Shown piece after piece: positions 1 to 10,505 of a stretch of 64,000 nt of DNA (position 1 is its first letter; the number at the start of each line of letters is the position of its first letter). A program made the position numbers and the translations under genes. A model generated the notes under the pieces. The model saw only the letters and a list, made by a program, of their open reading frames with translations. It was not told the DNA's origin and did no database searches. Source of the stretch: Gnomoniopsis sp. IMI 355080. Taxonomy: Eukaryota > Ascomycota > Sordariomycetes > Diaporthales > Gnomoniaceae. The stretch covers positions 267,744 to 331,743 of the forward strand of contig JAPEVC010000009.1 in assembly GCA_027946555.1 (NCBI GenBank), given 5' to 3'.

Positions 1-1650
1 TACACACTGGTCCGGAAGCAATGATCGAGAAGATGGAGACCACGGCTCAGTTTCGATTGGAAGGCTAGGAGAATGGTTGAGTGCAGGTTCCTAATTTCGT
101 AAGGATTTATTTAGAGATTCATGAGGAATGGTCAGGTTGACGATGTTGACGATCCATTCAACTTACCGGTGCTTTGCTACGTTGGCATTTCAGATACTGA
201 ACAAGGCGAGGGTGCGGTCTAATGGTGGTATCAGCACAGACACTACGGTACTCGTACGTCATGTTAGAACGTGTGTAATTGCTCAAGCGAGCCATTGAAC
301 GGATCGTATATGCTGTGTCAGGTCGAACATAGACGAGAAGTGAAACTGGTTCAAAAACGCCGCCTCGTAGCAAGGATTTCGATTTGCTGTTCTTCCATAA
401 GGCATCAGAATAGTTCGACTGTCACCTCATATCCTTCTTCGCAATCAGCATATCCCATGTTATGTATAACTTTGGAGGCTTTCTATAGTCGATATTGAGC
501 TTCAGAGGGTGGAAATCGGAATCTAGCGTTCCGCCATTCCTAGAGGTTATATACTCAGTCGACTTGTCGTGTGCCGAAACGTTCTAAACTCCCCGAGCCA
601 TGATATGACGCGCCCTGCTTGCGTGTGAATGATATACATCCTGGTGACTTGCTCATTGAGTTCGCTGTAATGTGTCTGATAAACACACATCGAGCATCCG
701 TTTTGGGTCAATTGATGGCGACGTCCGATTAATAGTGATAAGAAACCTCCACGTATTCTCGCCGACTCTTCGGAACTGACCACTGATACGAATATTGCGT
801 GGTTGAGCTAGATCACCCCATCCGTAGTATTGACAAGGCATAATAGGCGGGACGGTTCTCAGCGCTAGTGTCAGGGTATATAAGGAGATGTCTTGAGAGG
901 CTTACTATACTTTCGTTGTCTGGAAAGTTTCATGGCTGGCGGTGCCTCGTGCTGAAACTTTGTAGGTCATGGTCAACAACTCAAGAGACATTTGGATCTT
1001 GAATCGCGATGACTGTGTAACTACCTAGGTACTTGGAAAAGACTGGCCTACGTGATGAGCTTAGCTGAAAAAAAGAGTATCCATCCAGATTTCAAGTGCG
1101 AGCTACACGATCGCTTCAACAGCCAAAGTTCCGTGTTTTCTATTCGGGGAAATGAATGAACATTAGTCAATGTGGAGCGTTGAGCTCTGGGAGGCGACCT
1201 TGGGCTGCTTTAGCTTTTCGGAACATTCGTCTCGAGACCAAAAGCTAGTTAAGTTGGTTTTGGTCACAAAAGCCTCAAGAGGAGATTGTAAAGGCTCAGT
1301 GAGGAACTGTGTCAAGCTTAATCGTATGTCTTTCGAGACGTCGAAGGGCGAATGCCGCGAAACGCACCAGCAACCAAGGGCATGTCGTTGAGACTCGGAA
1401 GCTGGTTCGCAGGGAAACCCCCTGTATCCCCACATTATCCCTGTCGACCATGTGAGATGAGACGGCTAGACTGATGGAGGCACGCATCGTAACGTCATCG
1501 ACAAGACTGAGGAAGCCAACGGCAATAATGAGGCACAGAATGCCCGGTCACTCTTTGTCGATGACAGAATCATCTAGTGAATGGTGCACCACAAAGCGAT
1601 AGATTCGGTGCCTCAGACCCTCAGACAAGCTTCCCCTACAAGCAAGAGCA
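1..1650. other. intergenic, no gene recognised
   Basis: Only short open frames on either strand, none with domain-like content. There is one TATA-like element (TATATAAG at 877-884), but the ATGs after it open frames of at most about 20 codons. An exact TACCTAGGTA palindrome lies at 1022-1031. The final 100 bases are the likely promoter and leader of the gene starting at 1651. Confidence 0.6.
1022..1031. repeat. TACCTAGGTA palindrome
   Basis: Exact copy of the dispersed 10-bp palindrome that recurs in intergenic DNA across this window. Confidence 0.8.
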
Positions 1651-2742
1651 ATGGTCGTCGGAGCAAAGTCTGACGGCAAGCCCGTATTTAGCTTAAAGGA
1701 CCGGGCCGCCTGGCAAACCGCCTTGCGATATCCACGCCCCGTCCTTGCACATCTCAACGCCGACACGACTTGGTTGCTACAACTTCCCATACCCGTATCC
1801 GTGACCGCCTCGCCAAAGTCCAAAGCCAAGTCCAAGTCCCCTCGGCGAACGCGATATAATGTTCTCATCGACCCGTGGCTTCAAGGGCCTCAGAGTGACG
1901 TCGCGGCGTGGTTTTCGACGCAATGGCATGTCGTAGAATCGACTGTGCGAACAATAAAGGAACTGGATGAGGTTCTGGCCGAAATGGAAGATGGAGTGAG
2001 CGAGGAGGGGTACTCGTACATTGATTGCGTCGCGATATCACACGAGTTCACGGACCACTGTCACGAGACGACATTGCGAGAGTTGCCAAAGACCGTTCCT
2101 GTTGTTGCTACGGAAAAAGCCGCTGACTTGATTCGCTCTTGGAACCACTTCGACTTGGTCATCAATACACCGGGCTTCTCCGCCGAAACTCCAAGCTGGC
2201 AAGACGCCTTGATAGACAAGACCGGAACCATACCGCCGTGGTTGGGCATTGGGAGGGTGATTACAGAAGGCAATGCGCTGTATTATCATTCGGCCGTGAT
2301 GATGGCATTCGATATTGGATATAATCCCAACCAGCGATCGACACGCTCGAAGACATCCACAGGCTCAAGCCAGCCCGAAGCCATCATTTATTCGCCGCAT
2401 GGGATCAAGGGGCCGGATCTGGAGTGTGTGAAGGCTGCTGGGATAAACACACTTGCCCTGCTTCATGGGCTCGACGACGTGAGGATTTGGATGATGGCGC
2501 AGCTGAATCTTGGAGCTTTGAATGGCATTCAAGCTGTGAGGGCGAGTGGTGCTAAGTATTGGATATCCACTCATGACGAGGCGAAAAAGGGCGGAGGACT
2601 CATCTCGTGGCTCCTGCAACGGACAAGGTACTCCATGAAGGATGCAATTGAAGCGGAGGAGGCCAAGGCTGGCAAGGATGAAGACGATACAGGATACGAT
2701 TTCGTTGAGCTGGGCTCTGGGGATGGGTTATTTCTCCTCTGA
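1651..2742 (+). CDS. metallo-beta-lactamase-fold fungal protein
   Basis: A 363-residue protein from one uninterrupted exon; the ATG is the first in frame. It resembles the fungal 'metallo-beta-lactamase superfamily' proteins of the UlaG-like type. The N-terminal part has a VLIDPWLQGP strand-turn, typical of this fold (DPWL near residue 74). The metal-site region around residues 129-138 reads ISHEFTDHCH. The usual HxHxDH motif is therefore HEFTDH here, with Phe133 in place of the second His, while Asp135 and His136 remain. Further family-like blocks are YSPHGI in the last third and ISTHDE near the C-terminus. The altered motif suggests a changed metal site or a non-hydrolytic member. The substrate is unknown. 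No signal peptide or membrane segment is visible, so it is probably cytosolic. The next gene, on the same strand, starts 1.1 kb downstream. Confidence 0.85.
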   Translation: MVVGAKSDGKPVFSLKDRAAWQTALRYPRPVLAHLNADTTWLLQLPIPVSVTASPKSKAKSKSPRRTRYNVLIDPWLQGPQSDVAAWFSTQWHVVESTVRTIKELDEVLAEMEDGVSEEGYSYIDCVAISHEFTDHCHETTLRELPKTVPVVATEKAADLIRSWNHFDLVINTPGFSAETPSWQDALIDKTGTIPPWLGIGRVITEGNALYYHSAVMMAFDIGYNPNQRSTRSKTSTGSSQPEAIIYSPHGIKGPDLECVKAAGINTLALLHGLDDVRIWMMAQLNLGALNGIQAVRASGAKYWISTHDEAKKGGGLISWLLQRTRYSMKDAIEAEEAKAGKDEDDTGYDFVELGSGDGLFLL

Positions 2743-3852
2743 TGAAATGCGTGACATGCCCTCAAGTAATATACATATGCACTTGCGTAGAGCAGCCAGC
2801 AAACCAATGTGTATACACCTACAACGCGAAAGAGTAGCGAGAGGGATAGGGCAGAGATCTGCAAGGTGAAAAAAGACCCGTCTCTCAGGTGTATCATCCC
2901 ACTTTCATCGAAAGGTTCTGGTCGGGGTTTGGCCGAGGTTATGAGGTGTATGTGTAAGAATCCTGATGGGGACAAATGGTGTGGCGATACGATGCGTCGG
3001 AGAGGTCAGAGACGACACTCTCACACTATTTTTACAGCAGCAGTTCTCTGAAAAAAGACATTCTATCATCGCTACTTTGTTGAGGGTATATTCTACCTAC
3101 CTACCTAGGTACGAGGGTAGGTAGTAAGGAAAGAAGACAGTACCAGGGGTTTGTTTGCACCCAACCCCAACCCTGGCAATACGCCGAGAATTTTGGAGCC
3201 GGGGCTGTCGGAGGTTTTTTTTTTCTCTGCGCCAGTACGATGGATGAATCAGGCGCGGGGGTCATCAACCGGAGACCAGGAAAAAAAAAATCGTCACAGC
3301 TTTCCCAACTCACCTCAATTTCCCTTGGGCTACTGCTGCTCCTCCTGCTGCTTTCTTATCACTTTGAGGAGCAGCTGACCCTTCAAAGACGGCTGACTTG
3401 ATCTTTTGAACGTGATCAAGAACAGCTCCGCCGCGTTTTCTCTTTTCACTTTCTTTCTTGTCCCACGCACCGCGGCCTTGCTGCCCCTCGACGTCCCAAA
3501 CTCCACCCTCGCACCTACGTCTTGTCCGTGTCTCTGCGCGCCCGCAAACTTTCTCCGGGTGCGGATCCCCACAACTGACTGACTTCCACCCGACTCATAT
3601 TTGTCGACGTGTGTCTACTGTCATCCGTCCCCGCCCAGGTGATCTGCATGCTTTGAGGGCATCGTCTCTTCATGCACCATTCGTGAACCCGACCGCGCCG
3701 CTCCTTGCTCAAACTTCCCCGGGGTCCGCCGCCGATTGAGGTTGCCTATCCCGGTACCTGTACCCGTGTCCGACGCGTGCAACCTTTCCAATTGTCCATA
3801 TCAGTTACAGCCTCGGCAGCTTCACTACGTCAGTGTGCTTGTCTAAGACGCC
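2743..3852. other. intergenic; promoter and pyrimidine-rich leader of BTB gene
   Basis: Holds the 3' end of the gene before it, a TACCTAGGTA palindrome with flanking TAGG/CCTA steps (about 3094-3124) and, from about 3300 to 3850, C/T-rich DNA of the kind found in fungal promoters and 5' leaders. No gene is supported; the short frames are low-complexity. Confidence 0.6.
3102..3111. repeat. TACCTAGGTA palindrome
   Basis: Exact copy, preceded by CTACCTAC and followed within 5 bases by GGGTAGGTAG, giving a larger imperfect inverted repeat. Confidence 0.8.
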
Positions 3853-6168
3853 ATGGCGCCCGTCAACACCTCTGGTGTTGCCGTCAATGGCTCTGGCGGC
3901 GTCGCCAGCTCCGGCAACAAGAGAGTCTCCTCCGTCCCCAAGCCTTACGTTCGACCTGTCATTCCCTTGCCCTACATGCAACGCCGACCCAAGACTGTGA
4001 AGACCGACGTTCAGCCATCTTCCCCGCTCCGGACAAACAACGAGACTGCCCCACCGACTCCGAAGCAGAACAACCACGAGCTGCCCAAATCTCAACCTCA
4101 GCCTCAGCCTCAGCCACAAGTCAAGTCGCCAAAGTTGGACGCCGCCGAAGCTCGTACAAACGGACACAAGCCCGTCGAGGAGGCACCGGCTGTTCCCCAT
4201 AGATCCAGCGAGCTTGATACCGTTGCAACTACAACTGAGGCCGACGACGCTCCTTTCTCGCAGGAGTCTCGTCCAGTTACCGCCGGTACAGGTACACAAA
4301 CTCAGGGCACACCCACCCAATCCCAGACCACCGGCCAGACAAGCCCTCCAGGTATGACTTCATATCTCTGACGCACATGAGCAAACGGGCCAACTTCTAA
4401 TTGTATTCTAGACACCGTCCCTAGCGCGGCTCCTTCAGTATCCTTCCCACCTCCCACGCTTTCGCCTCCACCCTTCCACAACAACACCAACAACATGGGC
4501 CCGCCTCACCACCCCGCCAACTTTCGCGGGCCTGTACCCGACCCGATTCGACTGCCATCTCATCCTCTCCACCAACAGCGCATGCACCATCAACAACACC
4601 CAAGCAATGGCAGCATGCGTTTCGGCTATCACGGGTCCAATGCCTCTTCTCCCATCCCCCACCCCGGCGGTGCCTTCCCAGTTCCGCCAGTCCCGATGCC
4701 TATGCCACACGAGCAGGTCCCCATCGCCGGCGTCGATAGCTTCGGCCGTCCCATTCTTGCAACCGCACCTATCAATGGTCAGCCTCCAGTTGCGATGAAT
4801 CACGGTCCTCTCACTCCCCATAGCTTTCATGGATCACAGTCTTCCAGGGATGCCGCAGAAATTGCCAACAGACAGATGATCAATGGAAACAACGGTGTCG
4901 ATCTTGGACGTCCTGGTCCACCACCTGGAATCACTCACCCGTCCCAGAATAGCAACAACCAGCCTCAATTCGACCCCAGCGGATTTCAGGCGGGAGAGGC
5001 CATGGATTTCGCTGATTACATCAGCTCCATGTTTGCGAGACCCGAATTTGCCGACTGTGAAGTGGTGCTCGAGATTCCCAACTATCTCACGTCCATCAAC
5101 TCGTCGTACTCTGTCGGTGAGCCTGCTGGTCCACTGCGACTGCCTGCCCACCAGCTTGTCCTGTCTCACCACCCACTACTGCGCAGAACGATTCAGGAAC
5201 AAGCTGGGCAGGGCGATGGCTCTCGTGAGATACGTATAATCTCAGATGACCCTTTCCTTCGCGCTGATTCCATGTGGCGCGCCATCAAATACCTTTACGG
5301 CTTTCGCTATGTTCCCCTGCCGCTCGAAATTCAGAAGCAGTCGAGCGTCGAGAAATTTCACTTCATCTTGGGTTACGCGGCAGCCGGCGCCCATCTCGAA
5401 GTTCCTCACATATCTATAACTGCTATGCGGGAGGCTATCGAGTATCTCAGCTGGGACACCGTCGAAAAGGGTGTGGAATTTGCCATGGGTGGTTTGGAGT
5501 TCCATGATCGGCCGATGCATGTTCCTCACACCTTCCCTCAATTCCGGTACAGGCACGGTACCTACGTTGGCGAGCTAGTCGATAGGACCATGGTTTTCCT
5601 AGCCACAAATTTCCCCAGCAACTTTGTCCTGGACACCAACGTGGAGGAACCAAGATACAGTCGCTTGCCAGTCTGTCTCCCCGGCCATGGGATCTCGAGT
5701 CAAAACTCGAAGAATGGGCATGGCCCCTCTCGCACATCCAGTATCAACATTAGATTTGGCGACATGGAGCCCAACGAGACAAGCCACGGTCAATTCCAGC
5801 CTGGTCAGACTTCTGGCAGTCATCTAGCGGCTTTGTCCCGCTTACTGATCAATCTGCCCTACGAAGTCCTCAAGCTTGTCCTCGAGAGTAACGGTCTTGG
5901 TGGTGTTGCGGCCTGGCGGACAGTACAGGATCGACGCCGGGCGATGACGGCCATCGTCGCGGAGCGAGAAGCGCGTCGCGAGCATCTGATTCGCGAGCTG
6001 GCGGCTGGCAGACATGACTTCCACGTGCCAGTTGATGGATTGCGAAGCAAGGAGCCTTGTCTCCTCCCGGGTAACTGGAGCAATGTGTGCTGGAAGGAGG
6101 AATGCGTTCCCAATCCAGACGGGCCCGTCATGAACCGTGTGTGGATCCCACTAGGCGATGCTTACTAG
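3853..6168 (+). CDS. BTB/POZ-domain protein, proline/glutamine-rich N-terminus
   Basis: Two exons, 3853-4351 and 4412-6168, with a 60-bp intron (GTATGA...TTCTAG), joined in phase to give 751 residues. Residues 1-360 are low-complexity, rich in Pro, Gln, Ser and His, with a QPQPQPQP run encoded by CAGCCT repeats near 4096-4117. A BTB/POZ-like fold follows from about residue 365: DFADYISSMFARPEFADCEV, then LPAHQLVLSHHPLLRRTI, the usual 'kept out, then recoil' order of BTB strands and helices. The remaining C-terminal half is helical and partly conserved-looking (LPYEVLKLVLESNGLGG near residue 640). BTB domains mediate dimerisation and often recruit Cullin-3 ligases or chromatin factors; which applies here is not visible. 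No DNA-binding domain was seen. Confidence 0.85.
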
Positions 6169-8108
6169 GAGAAGCATGTGGGCGAAGACGATGCGATCAT
6201 GAACAATGCCGGCATACACAACTCGTATTATTTGCGATTTTTGCACTTTTAACGATACCGGAGGCGGGCGTCTCAAAAGTGGTTTTCTTTGCACAGGGTT
6301 TTGGACTTGGGCAACGACCCTAGTCTTTGATTTCGGGCTGACCAAAAATACAAAAGGGATCGGAAAAGAAATCGGCATGGCGACGGGTGTTGGAGTAAAT
6401 CGTTGTATTGTATCAGGGACTTACGGATAAACGAGAGGCATACCGTGGCTAGCGTTCGCAACTGAAAAGATCAATCGACAATGGAGGAAGTGAACAGGTA
6501 GTATGGTCACTGGAGAGGTCTCATTCCGGGTTCTTTCGAGGGTCACAAAGGACTCCTCAACAACAGAGGAAAGGTTCATGAAAACGTCTGCTGGGCAGTT
6601 CAGTCGACCTTTGATATTTCTTCCTCCTTTTATGGTGGGCCCGCTCAGTGGAGACGGCGGGATACTGGAAGAGGGTCCTTTGGTAATGGTACCACAAACA
6701 GGAAGGAAATGGGGGGGTTGCATATCTTGAGGTCTACAGGTCTCGCAAGGGACATTTGACCGACAGCAGCGCGCATTTTGATGACATTGGCCTCCAGTCT
6801 TGCACGCCCTTTTGGGTTTGGGGTCTATGTTTTGTTTTTTGAAGAGAGATACCAGCAAATAGTTCCGGTTTGGAGAAGAACAACATAATCCGTCTATGGC
6901 ACAAGCCCCTTCGGAAGAGAAGCAAGGGGTTGATGTGTGAATGTACCGCAGTGGCATGCAGACAGACATATATTCTGCTAGTTGATATGATCAACGTTCG
7001 GCAAGCTGGCGAGCGATACCATGTGACAAGACACGTGGTTAAAGCCAAAGCCGGTGAAAAGTCTGCCGACTGTTCTCAGCCTCTTCAGCGCGTGCGACGG
7101 GTGTGTAGGTGGACTGAACGCGTTTTTTCGTGACAAACCAGAGTTGAAGGCTAACTAGCCCACCTTGTGATAAAACATGAACAGGATTAAACCCAATTCA
7201 TTACGAGGTCCGAAATTGAACGTAGAAACCCCAGGTATTAATCCCCGGCCGTCTTTCATGCGTTCTCACCAAAAAAACAAAACAGTTGCCAAATCTGGGG
7301 TACAGTACACCAATAAGCCAAGACTGCCACGCCCCAAGGGTACCCAGGTGCGTTGCCAGGGTCCGGGGGGGAGGGGAGGGTTGGTACTACGCAGTAGAGG
7401 TTGAAAGTGGCACCCCTGCAAGCACTTACACGTTTCCTCGGCTCCAATTCCTGCAGGGAAGGTGCGCAGGGAATCTGGAAGCATCGGACATGAGCTACCG
7501 AGGCATGTGCCCGTGTGGAAACTCAGCCCTGAACAACAATCTAGATTAACCTTACACAGAAGGGCCCCATAACTTGTCAATCTGGGCACTCCTCGTCGTC
7601 GGCATTTGACGGTACGATCGTTTTGGTTCTGCTTGCCGGTGTCTTGATTCGACGATCTCAATTCAAGAGTGGGACGGCATACTCATAACTCGAGGCGTCG
7701 CAGTCCGACACGGGCTTGCTTTTTCCTGCCGGTCCTCCCTCGTAATAGCATCCTATCGTGAGCAACACTTTCCTTGATACGTATATCTCTAATCACTGTA
7801 ATGCATTTCCTGGCCTGCTCAAGCTCCATCGCGACCATTCAAAGGGGACACCCTCTCTCACAGCAACCATTCAGCAATACATCTACCACGTCCCCGAACC
7901 GTCGACGCCTCCGGCCTCCCTCGTCTCAGCCGGCAGTGAAAGCCCAAAGCTAACAGTATCGCCCAGCTTCAAAACATTCCGCTCGTCCATCTACGCGTCG
8001 AGGAAGCAAAGGTCACCCCCAAGGGCTCAGCCTCTTTTCCCCGCCGTGGTGCCTGATCAACAACACCAGCAGCCTACACCACTACCCACGCCACCACCCT
8101 CGCCGACA
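6169..8108. other. intergenic, 1.9 kb; no supported gene
   Basis: Contains the 3' flank of the BTB gene and the promoter of the TMEM135-like gene. A 182-codon minus-strand frame at 6421-6969 has no domain character and no ATG in a good context, so I do not call it. The frame that runs into the next gene from 7758 opens with GTG and is more likely 5' untranslated. A C/G homopolymer-rich patch lies near 7363-7380. Confidence 0.55.
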
Positions 8109-10092
8109 ATGGCGTCCTCGTCCAGCGGGGGCAGCGCGGCCCCTCCTTCCCGTGCAGCCGGTGTATCCGCCAAGCAGACTGCCGATCCGGTCCTGCGCAA
8201 CACACTGCGCTACACCATTTCGGCGCGCGAGTACGCCCTCCTGCACCGCTACATTCTCTCGCGGTCGCGGCAGCTCAAGAAGCGCGTCCCGACCGTCGAG
8301 ACAGTAAGTCGCATCATGAACGGACCGGGCGATTCCTCCACCTCCAAGAAACAGGCTGCCGCAGCCGAGCTGAGTGTGCGAGACGTGGGCAGCACTAGCG
8401 CGGGTGTGGGCGCTGGTGCTGGCGCTATGGTGGGAGCAGATGATTATAATGCCCGCGCAGTGCGACATTCGCTGAGAGTGTTTGCGGCGACGGCTGCGGG
8501 AATGAAGCTTTATGCGTTGGTATCAGAGAAGTTTATGGGGGCGAAGAGGGAGTGAGTGTTGTTCTTGTCCATGTTGCAAGCCAGCCACCATACATACAAC
8601 GAAGAGAACTAACGAGCATGACCAGCCCGACCAAGAAGAAACAGCCGCTCTACAAGTCTCCCGTCTTCCGTCTTTCTCTCTCCCTGAGCACCATTCTCCT
8701 GCTCTACCGGCTCCTATTTCGTTTTTTCACGCGCCTACGCCTCGCACTCCTCGATCCCAGCGCCGAGCCTTTCCGCGTTCGCAGGCCCACTATATCACGC
8801 GCCCTGACCTCTATGTACACGCCTGCCGTTGGCGCGTCAATGGCAGGATTCGCGCTCGCCGTGTACCCGGCGGAGCAGTTGCGCGTCACGATTGCCATTT
8901 ATACCTCGTTCCGCGCGTTGGAGTTTGCATGGAACTATGTCGAGGATGCCGGCATGGTGTGGGGGAGGGAACGCAACGGTAGGCTTCGGAAAAGGCCTTG
9001 GTGGTTTGGCAGTTGGATGATGCAGCCACTGGCGTTTGGCCAGCTGTTGCATGCGTTCGTATTTGATCAAGAATGCTTTCCCAAGGTAAGGCAGGTCTCT
9101 CACGTTGGCGATCTGCCGTAGACTGACTTATTTGCAGGGTTACGACGACTTTATCATGAAAAACTCTTCCGCCTATCTACATCCGCGTCCAGAGGGCTAC
9201 CCCGCTGCTTTAGAGTGGCCGAAGACGAGGAAGGTGGTTGACAGCCTTGCGCAGATGGCTCGGCTTAATTGGCCGTAAGTCCATCACGTCTCGACTTCCA
9301 CTTTGCGAAGAGCCCCGAACTGACATATCTGCATCTAGGCCCCACGTTTCGCCCATTCTATTCCCTGACAAGGAGCAGATTCTCCCTCCGAGCCTCGGAC
9401 ACATCGCCCCCATCACCGACCCAGCACATCCCCTCATAACCTCCCTCAGCTGTGCCCTTCTTCACCCCTCTGACCCGTCCTGCACACGGACCCTCCTCAC
9501 CTTTTGGATCCGCTCCTTCCCTCCGTTAGCTCGCTTCTTCCTTCTGGTCTACTCGGTCTTTACTATCCCACGCTACAAACACCTGTATCACTATCCTGTT
9601 TCGACACTCAATCGCCTGGTCATGCGCGCCCTCAGCATGGCCACATTTATCACAGGCAGTATATCCACCGCCTGGGCAAGCATCTGCTTCTTCCAGAACT
9701 GGTTTCCGCGCTCCTTCCTGCCCACGCAACGATTCTTTCTTGGTGGGTTCCTCGCGGGCTTCTGGGGCTGGGTTGAGCGGCGGCAAGGACGCAGCGTATT
9801 CTTATACAGTGCACGCGCGAGCGTTGACAGCTTGTGGAAGGTGGGTGTTAAGCGTAGATGGTGGAAGGCAATGAAGGGAGGTGATGTCTGGGTGTTCGTG
9901 GCAGCGGTGTTGGTGACGGGCGTGGTGTATGAGAGGGATCGGGAGTGTGTACGGGAAGAATCCTGGCGTAAGGGAATCAGTTGGGTTAGAGGACAGGGTT
10001 TCCGGGATTGGGCGCTAGAAGAGGATGAGGAGGAAGAGGGAGACGATAAGGCGGTGGAAGAGAGCGGGGTGCTCGTTGACAGAGCAGACTAG
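8109..10092 (+). CDS. TMEM135-like multi-pass membrane protein
   Basis: Four exons: 8109-8551, 8626-9085, 9138-9274 and 9339-10092. The introns are 74, 52 and 64 bp with donors GTGAGT, GTAAGG and GTAAGT. All phases agree, giving 597 residues. It resembles fungal TMEM135-family integral membrane proteins. In animals TMEM135 is linked to peroxisomes, mitochondria and lipid traffic. Hydrophobic segments follow the RLSLSLSTILLLYRLLFRFF stretch. Later blocks PLISSLxCALLHPSDPSCT-like (here PLITSLSCALLHPSDPSCT) and RFFLGGFLAGFWGWVERRQGR match the family pattern as I know it. The start is the first in-frame ATG; upstream in-frame sequence has only a GTG. The C-terminus is acidic (EEDEEEEGDD) and ends at a TAG, after which the same frame stays open for 66 codons; see the next entry. 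Confidence 0.8.
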
Positions 10093-10290
10093 AAGCAGTC
10101 TCTGTCGACGAGTTCCTCCGCCGAACCTGTCTTTGATACGACTTATGTGTATCGGTCGGAGCCGAGTACACCCGAGGATACGGGAGACGCGAGTATGCGC
10201 AGGAAAAAGTCTGTGACGTTCTTGGAGCCGCTTCCGAGCGAGAATGTGAGCGTGAGTAATCGAGGGACATCATCGGCGTCGGAAGATTGA
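10093..10290 (+). other. in-frame coding-like extension beyond the TAG of the TMEM135-like gene
   Basis: Directly after the TAG at 10090-10092 the same frame runs 65 sense codons to a TGA at 10288-10290. It reads like a normal fungal tail: Ser/Thr-rich, then RRKKSVTFLEPLPSENV. Three explanations fit. The stop may be a C-to-T change of a CAG codon (GAC CAG to GAC TAG). Or a 39-base phase-0 intron, 10054-10092 (GTGGAA...ACTAG, containing TTGAC), removes the stop. Or the stop is read through; the context TAG A is not a strong known readthrough signal. The intron donor is weaker than the other three in this gene. Confidence 0.55.
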
Positions 10291-10505
10291 TGATATTGGG
10301 CAGAGGGCAGGTCGAAGAACATTCGACCTACTGACGACAAACATTCCATATTTCGCACGGGCGGACGCATCTATATAATGTTGATGATTAATGGATTGAA
10401 TGCAGCATGAATTTGATATTACTAGGTGCGTATCACAGACCAGAAAGGCCTCAGTCCTGGCTACACTATTGATTTGGTAAAGCGTAAGAGTGGTCTTACC
10501 CTCTC

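Noticed and set aside
3805..4320. 171-codon minus-strand frame
   Set aside because: Antisense shadow of the repetitive first exon of the BTB gene.
6421..6969. 182-codon minus-strand frame
   Set aside because: No domain character, residue composition odd (many Cys/Pro/Ser), and it lies in the 3' flank of the BTB gene.
7758..8108. N-terminal extension of the TMEM135-like gene
   Set aside because: It opens with GTG and has no family resemblance; ATG at 8109 is the first acceptable start in frame.
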